Source of the DNA: Halanaerobium hydrogeniformans
GTDB taxonomy: Bacteria > Bacillota > Halanaerobiia > Halanaerobiales > Halanaerobiaceae
NCBI RefSeq assembly: GCF_000166415.1
Contig: NC_014654.1
Coordinates: 2,170,001 to 2,234,000 of the forward strand
Length of the DNA: 64,000 bases
Reading direction: 5' to 3'
The position numbers and the translations under genes were made by a program. A model generated the notes under the pieces. The model was not told the DNA's origin and made no database searches. It was given only the letters and a program-made list of their open reading frames with translations. Each line of letters opens with the position of its first letter. The stretch's first letter is position 1. Positions 16,607 through 26,957 of the stretch are shown piece by piece.

Positions 16607-16632
16607 AAGAGCAGCACATATGTGCTGCTCTT
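16607..16632 (+). terminator. serA terminator
   Basis: A perfect 26-nt palindrome (AAGAGCAGCACAT then its complement) runs into TTTTTT on the plus strand. The minus strand has no matching T-run, so it serves serA only. Confidence 0.92.
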
Positions 16633-16684
16633 TTTTAAATTATTTTTTAGAAAGCTTTAATTTTTAATACTCAATAAAAAACTT

Positions 16685-17755
16685 CTATATGTCTAAAATA
16701 TCTTCTATTATAGCAATTAATCCTTTCATATCACTTAAATTTAAGTCTCCCATATGGCCAATTCTAAAAGCTTTATTTTTAAGATCTCCATAACCATTTG
16801 CTATTCTAATTTGATACTTGTCTACAAGAGTGTTAATTAAACCTTGTACATCAATCCCTCTGGTATTTTCAATACATGTAACTGTATTAGACCAATACCC
16901 TTCCTCAGCATATATATCAAAATATTTTAGTGCCCAGTTTTGTACATATTCAGCCATTTCTTGATGTCTGGAAAATCTCGCTTCTACACCTTCATTGTCA
17001 ACTATATCATTAAGCTGTTTTCTTAAAGCATATAGCTGAGGTATTGCAGGAGTTGTTCTTGTTTGTGATCTTTTATGATATTTATAGAGCAAAGGTAAAT
17101 TAAAGTAATAGCTGTTATTTTCTACTTCTTCAGCTCTTTTTAATAATTTGTCACTAACTGAAGCAACTGTTAATCCTGCTGGTAAAGCAAAAGCTTTCTG
17201 TACTCCAGCTAAACACATGTCTATTCCCCATTCATCAACTTCAATCTTTGTACCTGCCATACCTGATACAGCATCTACTAAAAATACTACATCTTCATAT
17301 TTTTTTACTACTTCACCAATTTCAGCAATTGGATTCATTAGGCCAGTTGAAGTCTCATTTAAAACTACAGTAATTGCATCATACTTTCCGCTAGAAAGTT
17401 TTTCATCAACTAATTCCGGTTTAATAGCTTTATCCCAGGGAACTGAAACTTTATCACACTTTATACCATTTTTAACTGTAATTTGATGCCAGCGTTCTGA
17501 AAATGCTCCGTTCACAAAATTTAAACAACGTTTTTTCACCCCATTAGTCACTGCAGCTTCCATTGCCCCAGTAGAAGAAGAAGTAAATAAAAGTACTGGC
17601 TTTTCTGTGTAGAGTAATTTTTTTAGATTTTTTTGTATATCATCATATAAAAGAGAAAATTCTGGACTACGATGATGAATTTGAGGATTAGCTAATTCTT
17701 TTAATAATTCAGCCCTTACTTCAGTTGGTCCAGGAGTAAATAGTTTGTCATGCAT
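16685..17755 (-). CDS. class-V PLP aminotransferase (serine-pyruvate/alanine-glyoxylate type)
   Basis: A 356-residue fold-type I PLP enzyme. The N-terminal KLFTPGPTEVRAELL and HHRSPEF segments are typical of the serine-pyruvate/alanine-glyoxylate group; DAVSGMAGTKIEVDEWGID carries the PLP-binding Asp, and the Schiff-base lysine is in AGVQKAFALP. In organisms lacking classical SerC, relatives of this family transfer the amino group to 3-phosphohydroxypyruvate. Convergence with serA supports that here, but glyoxylate or pyruvate could equally be the acceptor. A 9-bp-arm palindrome lies in its leader. Confidence 0.87.
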   Translation of the reverse strand: MHDKLFTPGPTEVRAELLKELANPQIHHRSPEFSLLYDDIQKNLKKLLYTEKPVLLFTSSSTGAMEAAVTNGVKKRCLNFVNGAFSERWHQITVKNGIKCDKVSVPWDKAIKPELVDEKLSSGKYDAITVVLNETSTGLMNPIAEIGEVVKKYEDVVFLVDAVSGMAGTKIEVDEWGIDMCLAGVQKAFALPAGLTVASVSDKLLKRAEEVENNSYYFNLPLLYKYHKRSQTRTTPAIPQLYALRKQLNDIVDNEGVEARFSRHQEMAEYVQNWALKYFDIYAEEGYWSNTVTCIENTRGIDVQGLINTLVDKYQIRIANGYGDLKNKAFRIGHMGDLNLSDMKGLIAIIEDILDI

Positions 17756-17781
17756 TTTATTAACACCTCATAATTTATATT

Positions 17782-17800
17782 TTTCAGATTAAATCTGAAA
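17782..17800. repeat. palindrome in the aminotransferase leader
   Basis: TTTCAGATTAAATCTGAAA has perfect 9-bp arms around one central base. It lies 27-45 nt before the aminotransferase start, downstream of a TATAAT-like box (about 17841-17846), where a repressor could bind. Confidence 0.5.
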
Positions 17801-17912
17801 TAATCAATATTATTTTTTTTAGAACATAATCATTTATATTATAGCAGTTAAAATTAAATAAATAAAGGTGAATAATTAATATTATCATTTTTTTACTATA
17901 AAAACAAAAAAA

Positions 17913-17928
17913 GCACCTTATTAGGTGC
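17913..17928 (-). terminator. terminator of the rRNA-tRNA operon
   Basis: On the minus strand GCACCT-AATA-AGGTGC runs into TTTTTTTG, 12 nt past the last tRNA gene. Confidence 0.9.
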
Positions 17929-17939
17929 AAAATTATAAA

Positions 17940-18014
17940 TGGAGCGGGAAACGAGATTTGAACTCGCGACCCTCACGTTGGCAACGTGATGCTCTACCAC
18001 TGAGCTACTCCCGC
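17940..18014 (-). tRNA. tRNA-Gly(GCC)
   Basis: A full cloverleaf with anticodon GCC in the loop TTGCCAA, acceptor GCGGGAG paired with TTCCCGC, and CCA encoded. It is the last gene of the operon. Confidence 0.95.
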
Positions 18015-18018
18015 ATAA

Positions 18019-18103
18019 TGGTGGAGGGGAAAGGATTTGAACCTTTGTAGGCATCGCCGGCAGATTTACAGTCTGCTCCCTTTAACCACTCGGGCACCCC
18101 TCC
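18019..18103 (-). tRNA. tRNA-Tyr(GTA)
   Basis: Anticodon GTA in the loop CTGTAAA, a long variable arm as expected for bacterial tRNA-Tyr, acceptor GGAGGGG, encoded CCA. Confidence 0.95.
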
Positions 18104-18151
18104 ATAAATTATATAATTATATTTTTTATCTCACCTAATATTATGTTTATT

Positions 18152-18227
18152 TGGTGGAGATAAGGGGATTCGAACCCCTGGCCTCTACACTGCCAGTGTA
18201 GCGCTCTCCCAGCTGAGCTATATCCCC
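18152..18227 (-). tRNA. tRNA-Ala(GGC)
   Basis: Anticodon GGC in the loop CTGGCAG; acceptor GGGGATA has the G3-U70 wobble that identifies alanine; CCA encoded. Confidence 0.95.
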
Positions 18228-18235
18228 ATGGCTAA

Positions 18236-18312
18236 TGGAGCCGATGACCGGATTTGAACCGGTGACCTCTTCCTTACCATGGAAGCGCTACTACCAACTG
18301 AGCTACATCGGC
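18236..18312 (-). tRNA. tRNA-Thr(GGT)
   Basis: Anticodon GGT in the loop ATGGTAA, acceptor GCCGATG paired with CATCGGC, CCA encoded. Confidence 0.95.
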
Positions 18313-18318
18313 AAAAAA

Positions 18319-18395
18319 TGGCGGAGGAGACGGGATTTGAACCCGCGATCTCCGGCTTGACAGGCCGGCGCGTTAAACCGCTACGCTACACCTCC
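18319..18395 (-). tRNA. tRNA-Asp(GTC)
   Basis: Anticodon GTC in the loop CTGTCAA, discriminator G, CCA encoded. The acceptor stem (GGAGGTG against CTCCTCC) has one U-U mismatch at the sixth pair. Confidence 0.93.
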
Positions 18396-18469
18396 GTATT
18401 TAAGAAGTTTGATGTAGTCTATCAAATCATTTCAATTTGATAAAACACTTCTTTTTTAAAATTATTAAA

Positions 18470-18545
18470 TGGTGGGCGAAACAGGGCTCGAACCTGTGAC
18501 CCCCTGCTTGTAAGGCAGGTGCTCTCCCAACTGAGCTATTCGCCC
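18470..18545 (-). tRNA. tRNA-Val(TAC)
   Basis: Anticodon TAC in the loop CTTACAA, acceptor GGGCGAA paired with TTCGCCC, CCA encoded. A 73-nt gap without a gene separates it from tRNA-Asp and holds a short A/T-rich inverted repeat. Confidence 0.95.
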
Positions 18546-18574
18546 ATAAAATTTTAAGTTTTATGAAAAAGTAA

Positions 18575-18650
18575 TGGTACCCTCAAGGGGATTCGAACCC
18601 CTGCCGCCAGGATGAAAACCTGGTGTCCTAGACCCCTAGACGATGAGGGC
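18575..18650 (-). tRNA. tRNA-Glu(TTC)
   Basis: Anticodon TTC in the loop TTTTCAT, acceptor GCCCTCA paired with TGAGGGT (first pair G-U), CCA encoded. Confidence 0.95.
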
Positions 18651-18661
18651 ATGTAATTAAA

Positions 18662-18754
18662 TGGCGGAGAGAGAGGGATTCGAACCCTCGCCAGGGTAAA
18701 TACCCTGCTACAGGTTTAGCAAACCCGCCCCTTCAGCCACTTGGGTACCTCTCC
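18662..18754 (-). tRNA. tRNA-Ser(GCT)
   Basis: Anticodon GCT in the loop TTGCTAA, long variable arm, discriminator G, CCA encoded. Confidence 0.95.
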
Positions 18755-18765
18755 ATGTTAAATAA

Positions 18766-18842
18766 TGGTGGGTCTAAGAGGACTCGAACCTCTGACACTG
18801 TGGGTATGAACCACATGCTCTAGCCAACTGAGCTATAGACCC
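18766..18842 (-). tRNA. elongator tRNA-Met(CAT)
   Basis: Anticodon CAT in the loop TTCATAC, which matches elongator methionine tRNA; tRNA-Ile2 usually has CTCATAA. The acceptor GGGTCTA is fully paired, unlike the initiator. CCA is encoded. Confidence 0.88.
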
Positions 18843-18854
18843 ATTTAAAATTAA

Positions 18855-18931
<77 letters not shown>

Positions 18932-18967
18932 TTGCCTTTAAGTCCATTTAAATAATATTTGAAAAAT

Positions 18968-19044
18968 TGGTTGCGGGGGCCGGATTCGAACCGACGACCT
19001 CCAGGTTATGAGCCTGACGAGCTACCAGACTGCTCTACCCCGCG
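18968..19044 (-). tRNA. initiator tRNA-fMet(CAT)
   Basis: Anticodon CAT in the loop CTCATAA, preceded by three G-C pairs. The first acceptor position is an unpaired C opposite A, the hallmark of bacterial initiator tRNA. CCA encoded. Confidence 0.96.
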
Positions 19045-19052
19045 TCAATAAC

Positions 19053-19128
19053 TGGTGAGCCATGGAGGAATCGAACCTCCGACAACCTGATTAAAAGTCA
19101 GGTGCTCTACCAACTGAGCTAATGGCCC
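19053..19128 (-). tRNA. tRNA-Lys(TTT)
   Basis: Anticodon TTT in the loop CTTTTAA, acceptor GGGCCAT, CCA encoded. Confidence 0.95.
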
Positions 19129-19148
19129 AAAAATAGTGAATTATTTTA

Positions 19149-19223
19149 TGGCTGGGGCGGCAGGATTCGAACCTGCGCATCATGGGACCAAAACCCATTG
19201 CCTTACCGCTTGGCTACACCCCA
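19149..19223 (-). tRNA. tRNA-Gln(TTG)
   Basis: Anticodon TTG in the loop TTTTGGT. The acceptor begins with U1-A72 and has discriminator G, as expected for glutamine. CCA encoded. It is the first tRNA after 5S. Confidence 0.95.
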
Positions 19224-19253
19224 ATAAAACAACCACTAATTTTCAAAAAAGGA

Positions 19254-19369
19254 TCCGGCAGAGACCTACTCTCCCACATCGTTACCAATGCAGTACCATA
19301 GGCGCTGGAGGACTTAACTTTTGTGTTCGAAATGGGAACAAGTGTTACCCCTCCGCAATTACCACCGGA
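19254..19369 (-). rRNA. 5S ribosomal RNA
   Basis: A 116-nt 5S gene: the terminal helix TCCGG/CCGGA closes the molecule, and conserved segments such as CCCATTTCGAACACA and GGGAGAGTAGG are present. It lies 40 nt past 23S and 30 nt before tRNA-Gln. Confidence 0.95.
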
Positions 19370-19383
19370 AAACTGTAAATTCA

Positions 19384-19408
19384 AAGATACATATAGGAAA
19401 TAAATATG
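19384..19408 (-). other. 3' strand of the 23S processing stem
   Basis: The plus-strand stretch CATATAGGAAATAA (about 19390-19403) is complementary to the stretch just before 23S (about 22589-22605), so precursor RNA can fold into a long stem for RNase III. Confidence 0.7.
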
Positions 19409-19687
19409 ATTAAGCCCTCGATCTATTAGTACCGGTCAGCTCAGTGTATTACTACATTTACACCTCCGGCCTATCTACCTTATCATCTTTAAGGGATCTT
19501 AACTCTTTAACAGAGTGGGATACCTTATCTTGGAGTTTGTTTCACGCTTAGATGCTTTCAGCGTTTATCTTTCCCACACTTAGCTACTCAGCTATGCTCC
19601 TGGTGGAACAACTGATTCACCATCGGTGTGTCCATCCCGGTCCTCTCGTACTGGGGACAGCTCTCCTCAAGTATCCTCCGCCTGCGA

Positions 19688-19767
<80 letters not shown>

Positions 19768-19781
19768 AACCTGCTTCAGCT

Positions 19782-19883
<102 letters not shown>

Positions 19884-20041
19884 GCGACGGCAATTCCACA
19901 CTATACCGCCGGATCACTAAGTCCTACTTTCGTACCTGCTCGACTTGTTTGTCTCGCAGTTAAGCTCCCTTCTGCCTTTACACTCTTCGTGCGATTTCCA
20001 TCCGCACTGAGGGAACCTTTGAGCGCCTCCGTTACTGTTTG

Positions 20042-20077
<36 letters not shown>

Positions 20078-20327
20078 ATGTCCTGTGACCAGTTTATGGC
20101 CTCCAGTTAGAATTCCGCTGTAGAAAGGGTGGTATCCCACCAACGGCTCCACTGATATTAGCATACCAGCTTCAATGCCTCCCACCTATCCTGTACATTC
20201 TACACCAAAACCCAATATCAGGCTGCAGTAAAGCTCCACGGGGTCTTTCCGTCCTGTCGCAGGTAGCCTGCATCTTCACAGGCAATTTAATTTCACCGAG
20301 TCCCTTGTTGAGACAGCATCCAAGTCG

Positions 20328-20409
<82 letters not shown>

Positions 20410-21110
20410 TGGGGCTTAGGTTCAGACCTTCGTACATAAGTACTAAGCCTTCTCCTTGACCTTCCAGCACCGGGCAGGCGTCAGCCCCTATACTTCGTCT
20501 TACGACTTAGCAGAGACCTGTGTTTTTGATAAACAGTCGCTTGGATCTTTTCACTTCGACCCTCTAGGTATTCCTAAAGGGTACCCCTTCTCCCGAAGTT
20601 ACGGGGTCATTTTGCCGAGTTCCTTAACAAGGGTTCTCTCGCGCGCCTTAGAATTCTCTTCCCGTCTACCTGTGTCGGTTTGCGGTACGGGCACTGTAAA
20701 TCTCGTTAGTGGTTTTTCTTGGCGATTTATCCGGTGGCTTCGCCTCTTTTGGCTCCACATCACTTTAAGCTGTTTAGATGGGTAAAGGGATTTGCCTCCT
20801 TACCCCAGCTTAATAGCTTATACATGCTCTTCCAGTCACATGCTCCACCTTCTTTACCGCGTCCCCACTTCACTCAATCAATTTACAGTGGTATCGGAAT
20901 CTTTACCGATTTTCCATCACCTACGCCTTTCGGCCTCAGCTTAGGTCCCGACTAACCCTGAGAGGACGAGCCTTCCTCAGGAATCCTTAGACTTTCGGCG
21001 AAGGAGATTCTCACTCCTTTTTTCGTTACTCATACCGGCATTCTCTCTTCTGTGCCGTCCACTACTCCTTACGGTATAGCTTCACCCAGCACACAATGCT
21101 CCTCTACCTC

Positions 21111-21337
21111 TCGCGAATGAACACTACAACTCACCACTTCTTAGATAAAATGCTTTATCTAATTTCTAACTTCTTAGATAAAATGCTTTATCTAATTTCT
21201 AACTTCTTAGATAAAATGCTTTATCTAAAGGTCATTTGGTCAAAACTCTCTTTTTAATTCTTGTTGTTAGTTTTGACTAAATCTAACTTAGTTAGTAATT
21301 TATATTTATCGTGATGAACTTTAGTGTTCATTCGCGA
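21111..21337 (-). other. 23S rRNA intervening sequence (IVS) in helix 45
   Basis: A 16-bp perfect inverted repeat (TCGCGAATGAACACTA at 21111-21126 and its complement at 21322-21337) encloses about 195 nt of A/T-rich sequence inside the 23S gene. It extends the short helix 45. Such inserts are known in Salmonella and other bacteria at this same site and are removed by RNase III without religation. No open reading frame is seen inside, so it is a non-coding IVS and not an intron with a homing gene. Confidence 0.9.
21136..21229. repeat. three tandem 33-nt hairpin units inside the IVS
   Basis: Units begin at 21136, 21169 and 21202; the first two are identical and the third is cut short after the hairpin. 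Each contains TTAGATAAA-ATGC-TTTATCTAA, a 9-bp hairpin. Further along (about 21240-21278) GTCAAAACT and AGTTTTGAC form another hairpin. Confidence 0.92.
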
Positions 21338-22020
21338 AACCACAGCTTCGGTGATATGCTTTAGCCCCGTTACATTTTCGGCGCGAAACCGCTTAACCAG
21401 TGGGCTATTACGCACTCTTTAAATGAATGGCTGCTTCTAAGCCAACATCCTGGTTGTCTGTGCGATCTCACTTCCTTTTCCACTTAGCATATACTTTGGG
21501 ACCTTATCTGGTGGTCTGGGCTCTTTCCCTCTTGACTATGAAGCTTATCCCCCACAGTCTGACTCCCAGAGAACATTAATTGGCATTCGGAGTTTGAATG
21601 GATTTGGTAACCTTGTTGGGCCCCTTGTCCAATCAGTGCTCTACAACCAATTAACTTTTACTCTGAGGCTAGCCCTAAAGCTATTTCGAGGAGAACCAGC
21701 TATCTCCGAGTTCGATTGGCCTTTCACCCCTATCCACAACTCATCCCATGTTTTTTCAACAACACCGGGTTCGGGCCTCCACAGGCTCTTACACCCGCTT
21801 CACCCTGGTCATGGATAGATCACTCGGTTTCGGGTCTACTCATCATAACTTCCGCCCTATTCAGACTCGCTTTCGCTCTGGCTACACCTCTATGGCTTAA
21901 CCTTTTGCTACGATCAGTAACTCGCCGGTCCGTGATACAAAAAGTACGCAGTCAGACTTTCTAATAGTCCTCCTACTTGTTGTAAGCTTACGGTTTCAGT
22001 TTCTATTTCACTCCCCTTCC

Positions 22021-22067
<47 letters not shown>

Positions 22068-22588
22068 TTCAGGAGTATTTAGTCTTGGAAGGTGGTCCTC
22101 CCATATTCTCACAGGGTTTCTCGTGTCCCGTGATACTCTGGATATCATTTGACTTCTTTTGCTTTTCGCCTACAGGGCTATTACCCTCTCTGGCGGAACT
22201 TTCCAGTCCCTTCGACTTAGCAAAAAATTTAAGCCATTTAAAGGCTGTAGCCTCTAATTAACAATATCCCACACCCACTAAAAGCAACACCTACAGGTTT
22301 ACACTTTTAGTGTTTGGACTTCTCCCCCTTCGCTCGCCGCTACTAAGGGAATCTCGTTTTGATTTCTTTTCCTCAGGGTACTAAGATGTTTCAATTCTCC
22401 TGCTTGTTCTTACACAGCTACTTCTTTCACTGCATAATACCAGTGCTCCACACTGGTGGGTTGCCCCATTCGGATATCCACGGATCTACGCTTATTTAGC
22501 AGCTCCCCGCGGCTTTTCGCAGCCGGTCACGTCCTTCTTCAACTCTGAATGCCTAGGCATCCACCATAAGCTCTTTCTAGCTTAATCT

Positions 22589-24237
<1,649 letters not shown>

Positions 24238-24322
24238 ATTTGATTTGGCTTCTATTATTTATATAAAAGCTTTGAACTAATAATTACTTTTAAGTTTTAA
24301 CACTCAAAGTATATTAACGTTG

Positions 24323-24346
24323 GCTTGCTGTTTAATTTTCAAGGTT
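24323..24346 (-). other. 5' strand of the 16S processing stem
   Basis: GCTTGCTGTTTAATTTTCAA and the four bases after it pair with 22644-22667 past the 3' end of 16S, with one mismatch. Confidence 0.8.
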
Positions 24347-24496
24347 CAACGCGCTTTCTTTTTTATACAAAAAGGTTAGCGCCTTGCTAGGTCATTGAGA
24401 CCGTCGCACTCTATCTTCTTTAATAATAAGATGATGCTTTGCTGGGGAAGTTTCGCCCCTCACAGATCGCTTTTGTTTTTAACAGCGACATTTAAT

Positions 24497-24525
24497 ATCT
24501 TATCAATGCTGCTGTCGTTTGTCAA
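24497..24525 (-). promoter_or_regulatory. rRNA operon promoter, proximal
   Basis: On the minus strand TTGACA (24520-24525), a 17-nt spacer and TAAGAT (24497-24502). The spacer end ATTGA and the TGTCGC that follows the -10 are shared with the next promoter. Confidence 0.85.
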
Positions 24526-24605
24526 GAACTTTTTACAAAAAAATTGATTATTTTTTCTGCTCAAAAGAACTTGTTTTTTTGCTCTTTTTCTATGCGACGT
24601 TTATT

Positions 24606-24634
24606 ATCTTATCAATACTCTTTGGCTTTGTCAA
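24606..24634 (-). promoter_or_regulatory. rRNA operon promoter, middle
   Basis: TTGACA (24629-24634), a 17-nt spacer and TAAGAT (24606-24611) on the minus strand, followed by AATAAACGTCGC. Confidence 0.85.
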
Positions 24635-24700
24635 GGAGTAATTTTAAATAAAATTTTCACCTCTTCAAAAAAGCAAAAAGCCTTTTCAGCGACATATATT

Positions 24701-24729
24701 ATCTTAACACTTATACCCTCTTTTGTCAA
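24701..24729 (-). promoter_or_regulatory. rRNA operon promoter, distal
   Basis: TTGACA (24724-24729), a 17-nt spacer and TAAGAT (24701-24706), followed by AATATATGTCGC. With the two others it forms a tandem array. The rest of 24238-24915 is A/T-rich leader without a gene. Confidence 0.85.
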
Positions 24730-24915
24730 GGGGTTAGAGCAGATTTGCAAAAAGAAATAATAAGTTCTTTTAAACATTTATCAAGGCCTTAAAAAGCTTA
24801 ACATGAACTTAGCTTTATGTCAATAAAATTCAAAGAAAAAAGCCAAATCATCTCAAAAGAAAGTTTGATTATCTTAACTTTTGATCTAATTCAGCTTTAT
24901 ATTCTCAAAATTATT

Positions 24916-26043
24916 TTAATTAAATACTGATCTCCACATTCTAACAAAGATATTAGCTCTATCTATATCCTCAGAAGCCAATATATTTACTGAACCAATT
25001 TCTTCTTCTCCTCTGTAAATTATTAATCTTCCAATCCTATCACCTTTTAATAAAGGAGCCTCTAAGTTTTCTTCTATTTCAATTTCTTGAGTAATATCTC
25101 TTTCTGAACCTTTTTGAACCATCACATAAAAAGATTCTTCTATTTCTCCAGCAGCTACTTGATTTGCTGATTGACTTACAGGAATATTTTGGATTTGATC
25201 TCCTTCAGTAGCAACCTCTCTTTTCGAAAATGCATTAAAACCATAATCTAACAGCCTAATTGTAGTATCTTCTCTTTGCTCTAATGTATCTCCCTGCATA
25301 ACCACTGATATTAATCTAGTATCACCTTTTTGAGCTGTTGCAGATAAACAAAATCCTGCTTCTCGGGTGTGACCGGTTTTCAAACCATCCATACTTGGGT
25401 ATACATTTATCAATCTATTTGTATTAACGAGCATTGCTTCCCGTCCAGGCAACTGAATATTCTCAGTCCAGATTGATCCCCACTGCAATACTAAAGGATA
25501 TTTAGCTAATTCTCTGGACATAATTGCAATATCTCTAGCGGTCGAATAATTATCAGGATCTGGTAAACCAGTTGAATTAGAAAAATTAGTATTTTCCATA
25601 CCTAATTCCTCAGCTCTTCGGTTCATCATAGCAATAAAATTACTATAAGTACCGGCAATATATTCTCCAATTGCTACACTTGCATCATTTCCAGAAGCAA
25701 TAGTTACAGCTTTAAGTAATTTTTCCAACTCAACCTGTGTATTAGCAGCTAAAAATATTTGAGAGCCTCCCATAGATGCTGCATATCTACTAATTGTTAC
25801 TTTATCATCTAGAGAAATCGCACCTTCTTCTAATTTCTCCATTGCAATTAAAAGTGGCATTATTTTTGTCATACTAGCTGGTGGAAGTTTACGATCAGCA
25901 TTTTTTGAAAACAAAACTTGACCAGTTTCCGCTTCCATTAAAATAGCTGATTCCATATCAACATCAAAAGCAGAAACATATGTCCCGGCTAATGAAAAAA
26001 CCATTGTGAATATTAATATAAATACTATATGCTTTTTGTTCAT
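24916..26043 (-). CDS. D-alanyl-D-alanine carboxypeptidase, PBP5/DacF type
   Basis: A 375-residue penicillin-binding protein that trims the terminal D-Ala of peptidoglycan stem peptides. A signal peptide (residues 1-25, cleavage near VSA-FD) sends it outside. The serine peptidase motifs are SMTK at 57-60, SGN at 117-119 and KTG at 222-224. A beta-rich PBP5 C-terminal domain follows from about 275, ending in a hydrophobic/aromatic tail that may anchor it to the membrane. It is the last gene of the block that starts at ctc, 21 nt past mazG. Confidence 0.93.
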   Translation of the reverse strand: MNKKHIVFILIFTMVFSLAGTYVSAFDVDMESAILMEAETGQVLFSKNADRKLPPASMTKIMPLLIAMEKLEEGAISLDDKVTISRYAASMGGSQIFLAANTQVELEKLLKAVTIASGNDASVAIGEYIAGTYSNFIAMMNRRAEELGMENTNFSNSTGLPDPDNYSTARDIAIMSRELAKYPLVLQWGSIWTENIQLPGREAMLVNTNRLINVYPSMDGLKTGHTREAGFCLSATAQKGDTRLISVVMQGDTLEQREDTTIRLLDYGFNAFSKREVATEGDQIQNIPVSQSANQVAAGEIEESFYVMVQKGSERDITQEIEIEENLEAPLLKGDRIGRLIIYRGEEEIGSVNILASEDIDRANIFVRMWRSVFN

Positions 26044-26064
26044 CTATTATCCTCCTGTGAATAA

Positions 26065-26910
26065 TTAAATTTGATTTTCTTTTTCTTTTGCTTCCTGCCA
26101 AAATTCATCCAATTCGTTTAAACTATAATTATCAAAACTTAAATTATTGGCTTCAACTGATTCTTCAATATATTTAAATCTTGTTTTAAATTTTAAAACA
26201 GTCTTAAGTAACGCTAATTCAGGATTGATTTTTTCAAAACGAGCCAAATTTACTACTGCAAATAACAAATCCCCTATTTCCGATTCTAGTTTCTGTTTGC
26301 TTTCCAAAGATTTTTGCTTATTTTTTTCTGCATATATAATTTCTTTGCTTTCATTTAATTCTTCCTCTATTTTCTTTATAACTGGTTCTAAATTATCCCA
26401 ATCAAAACCTACTTTAGCTGCAATTTTTTGGACTTCATAAGCTTGATTTAAAGCAGATTGTCCCTGACTTGAATTATCCATTAAAGATTTAGTAATATCT
26501 TTTTTTTCTTCTTTTTTTATCTCTTCCCAATTATGAAGAACTTCTTCAGAACCACTTACTTCAACTTCTTCAAATACATGAGGATGTCTGCGGATCAATT
26601 TTTCCCTGAGAGTTTTACTTACATCACCTAAATCAAAATCACCTTCTTCATAAGCCATCTGGGCCTCAAAAATAACCTGTAATAATAGATCACCTAATTC
26701 TTCTTTAAAAGCTTTAATATCTTTTTTTTCTAAAGCTTCTACAACTTCATATGCCTCTTCTATTATATTCTCTTTAATTGAGTAATAATCCTGCTTTTTA
26801 TCCCAGGGACATCCATCTGGACCTCTTAATAAAGCCATTACTTCAATTAATTTATCTAATTCACTTAATATTTTATTTTTAGTTTTGCTATCAATGTTAG
26901 ATTTGCTCAT
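26065..26910 (-). CDS. mazG: nucleoside triphosphate pyrophosphohydrolase MazG
   Basis: A 281-residue MazG with two MazG domains. The first has LRGPDGCPWDKKQDYYSIKENIIEEAYEVVEAL and EELGDLLLQVIFEAQMAYEEG, the four-helix metal site EExxE...ExxD; the second repeats ESEIGDLLFAVVNLARF. It hydrolyses NTPs to NMPs and is thought to clear abnormal nucleotides. It lies between the flippase and the carboxypeptidase genes, as in other firmicutes where it follows spoVB. Confidence 0.94.
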   Translation of the reverse strand: MSKSNIDSKTKNKILSELDKLIEVMALLRGPDGCPWDKKQDYYSIKENIIEEAYEVVEALEKKDIKAFKEELGDLLLQVIFEAQMAYEEGDFDLGDVSKTLREKLIRRHPHVFEEVEVSGSEEVLHNWEEIKKEEKKDITKSLMDNSSQGQSALNQAYEVQKIAAKVGFDWDNLEPVIKKIEEELNESKEIIYAEKNKQKSLESKQKLESEIGDLLFAVVNLARFEKINPELALLKTVLKFKTRFKYIEESVEANNLSFDNYSLNELDEFWQEAKEKENQI

Positions 26911-26957
26911 CTATAAAGCCTCCTTAAAATCGCTTAAAAACTACTAAAAATTATAAT

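Noticed and set aside
18766-18842. tRNA-Ile2 (CAT read as lysidine)
   Set aside because: The loop TTCATAC and paired acceptor match elongator methionine better; not excluded without TilS determinants.
21127-21321. Group I or group II intron in 23S
   Set aside because: The insert is short, lacks intron core motifs and any endonuclease frame, and is at a classical IVS site.
21120-21330. Possible CRISPR-like array from the 33-nt repeats
   Set aside because: The copies abut directly with no spacers and sit inside a 23S intervening sequence.
24738-24915. Terminator of the carboxypeptidase gene
   Set aside because: Only a weak A/T hairpin with a distant T-run is seen; not strong enough to list.
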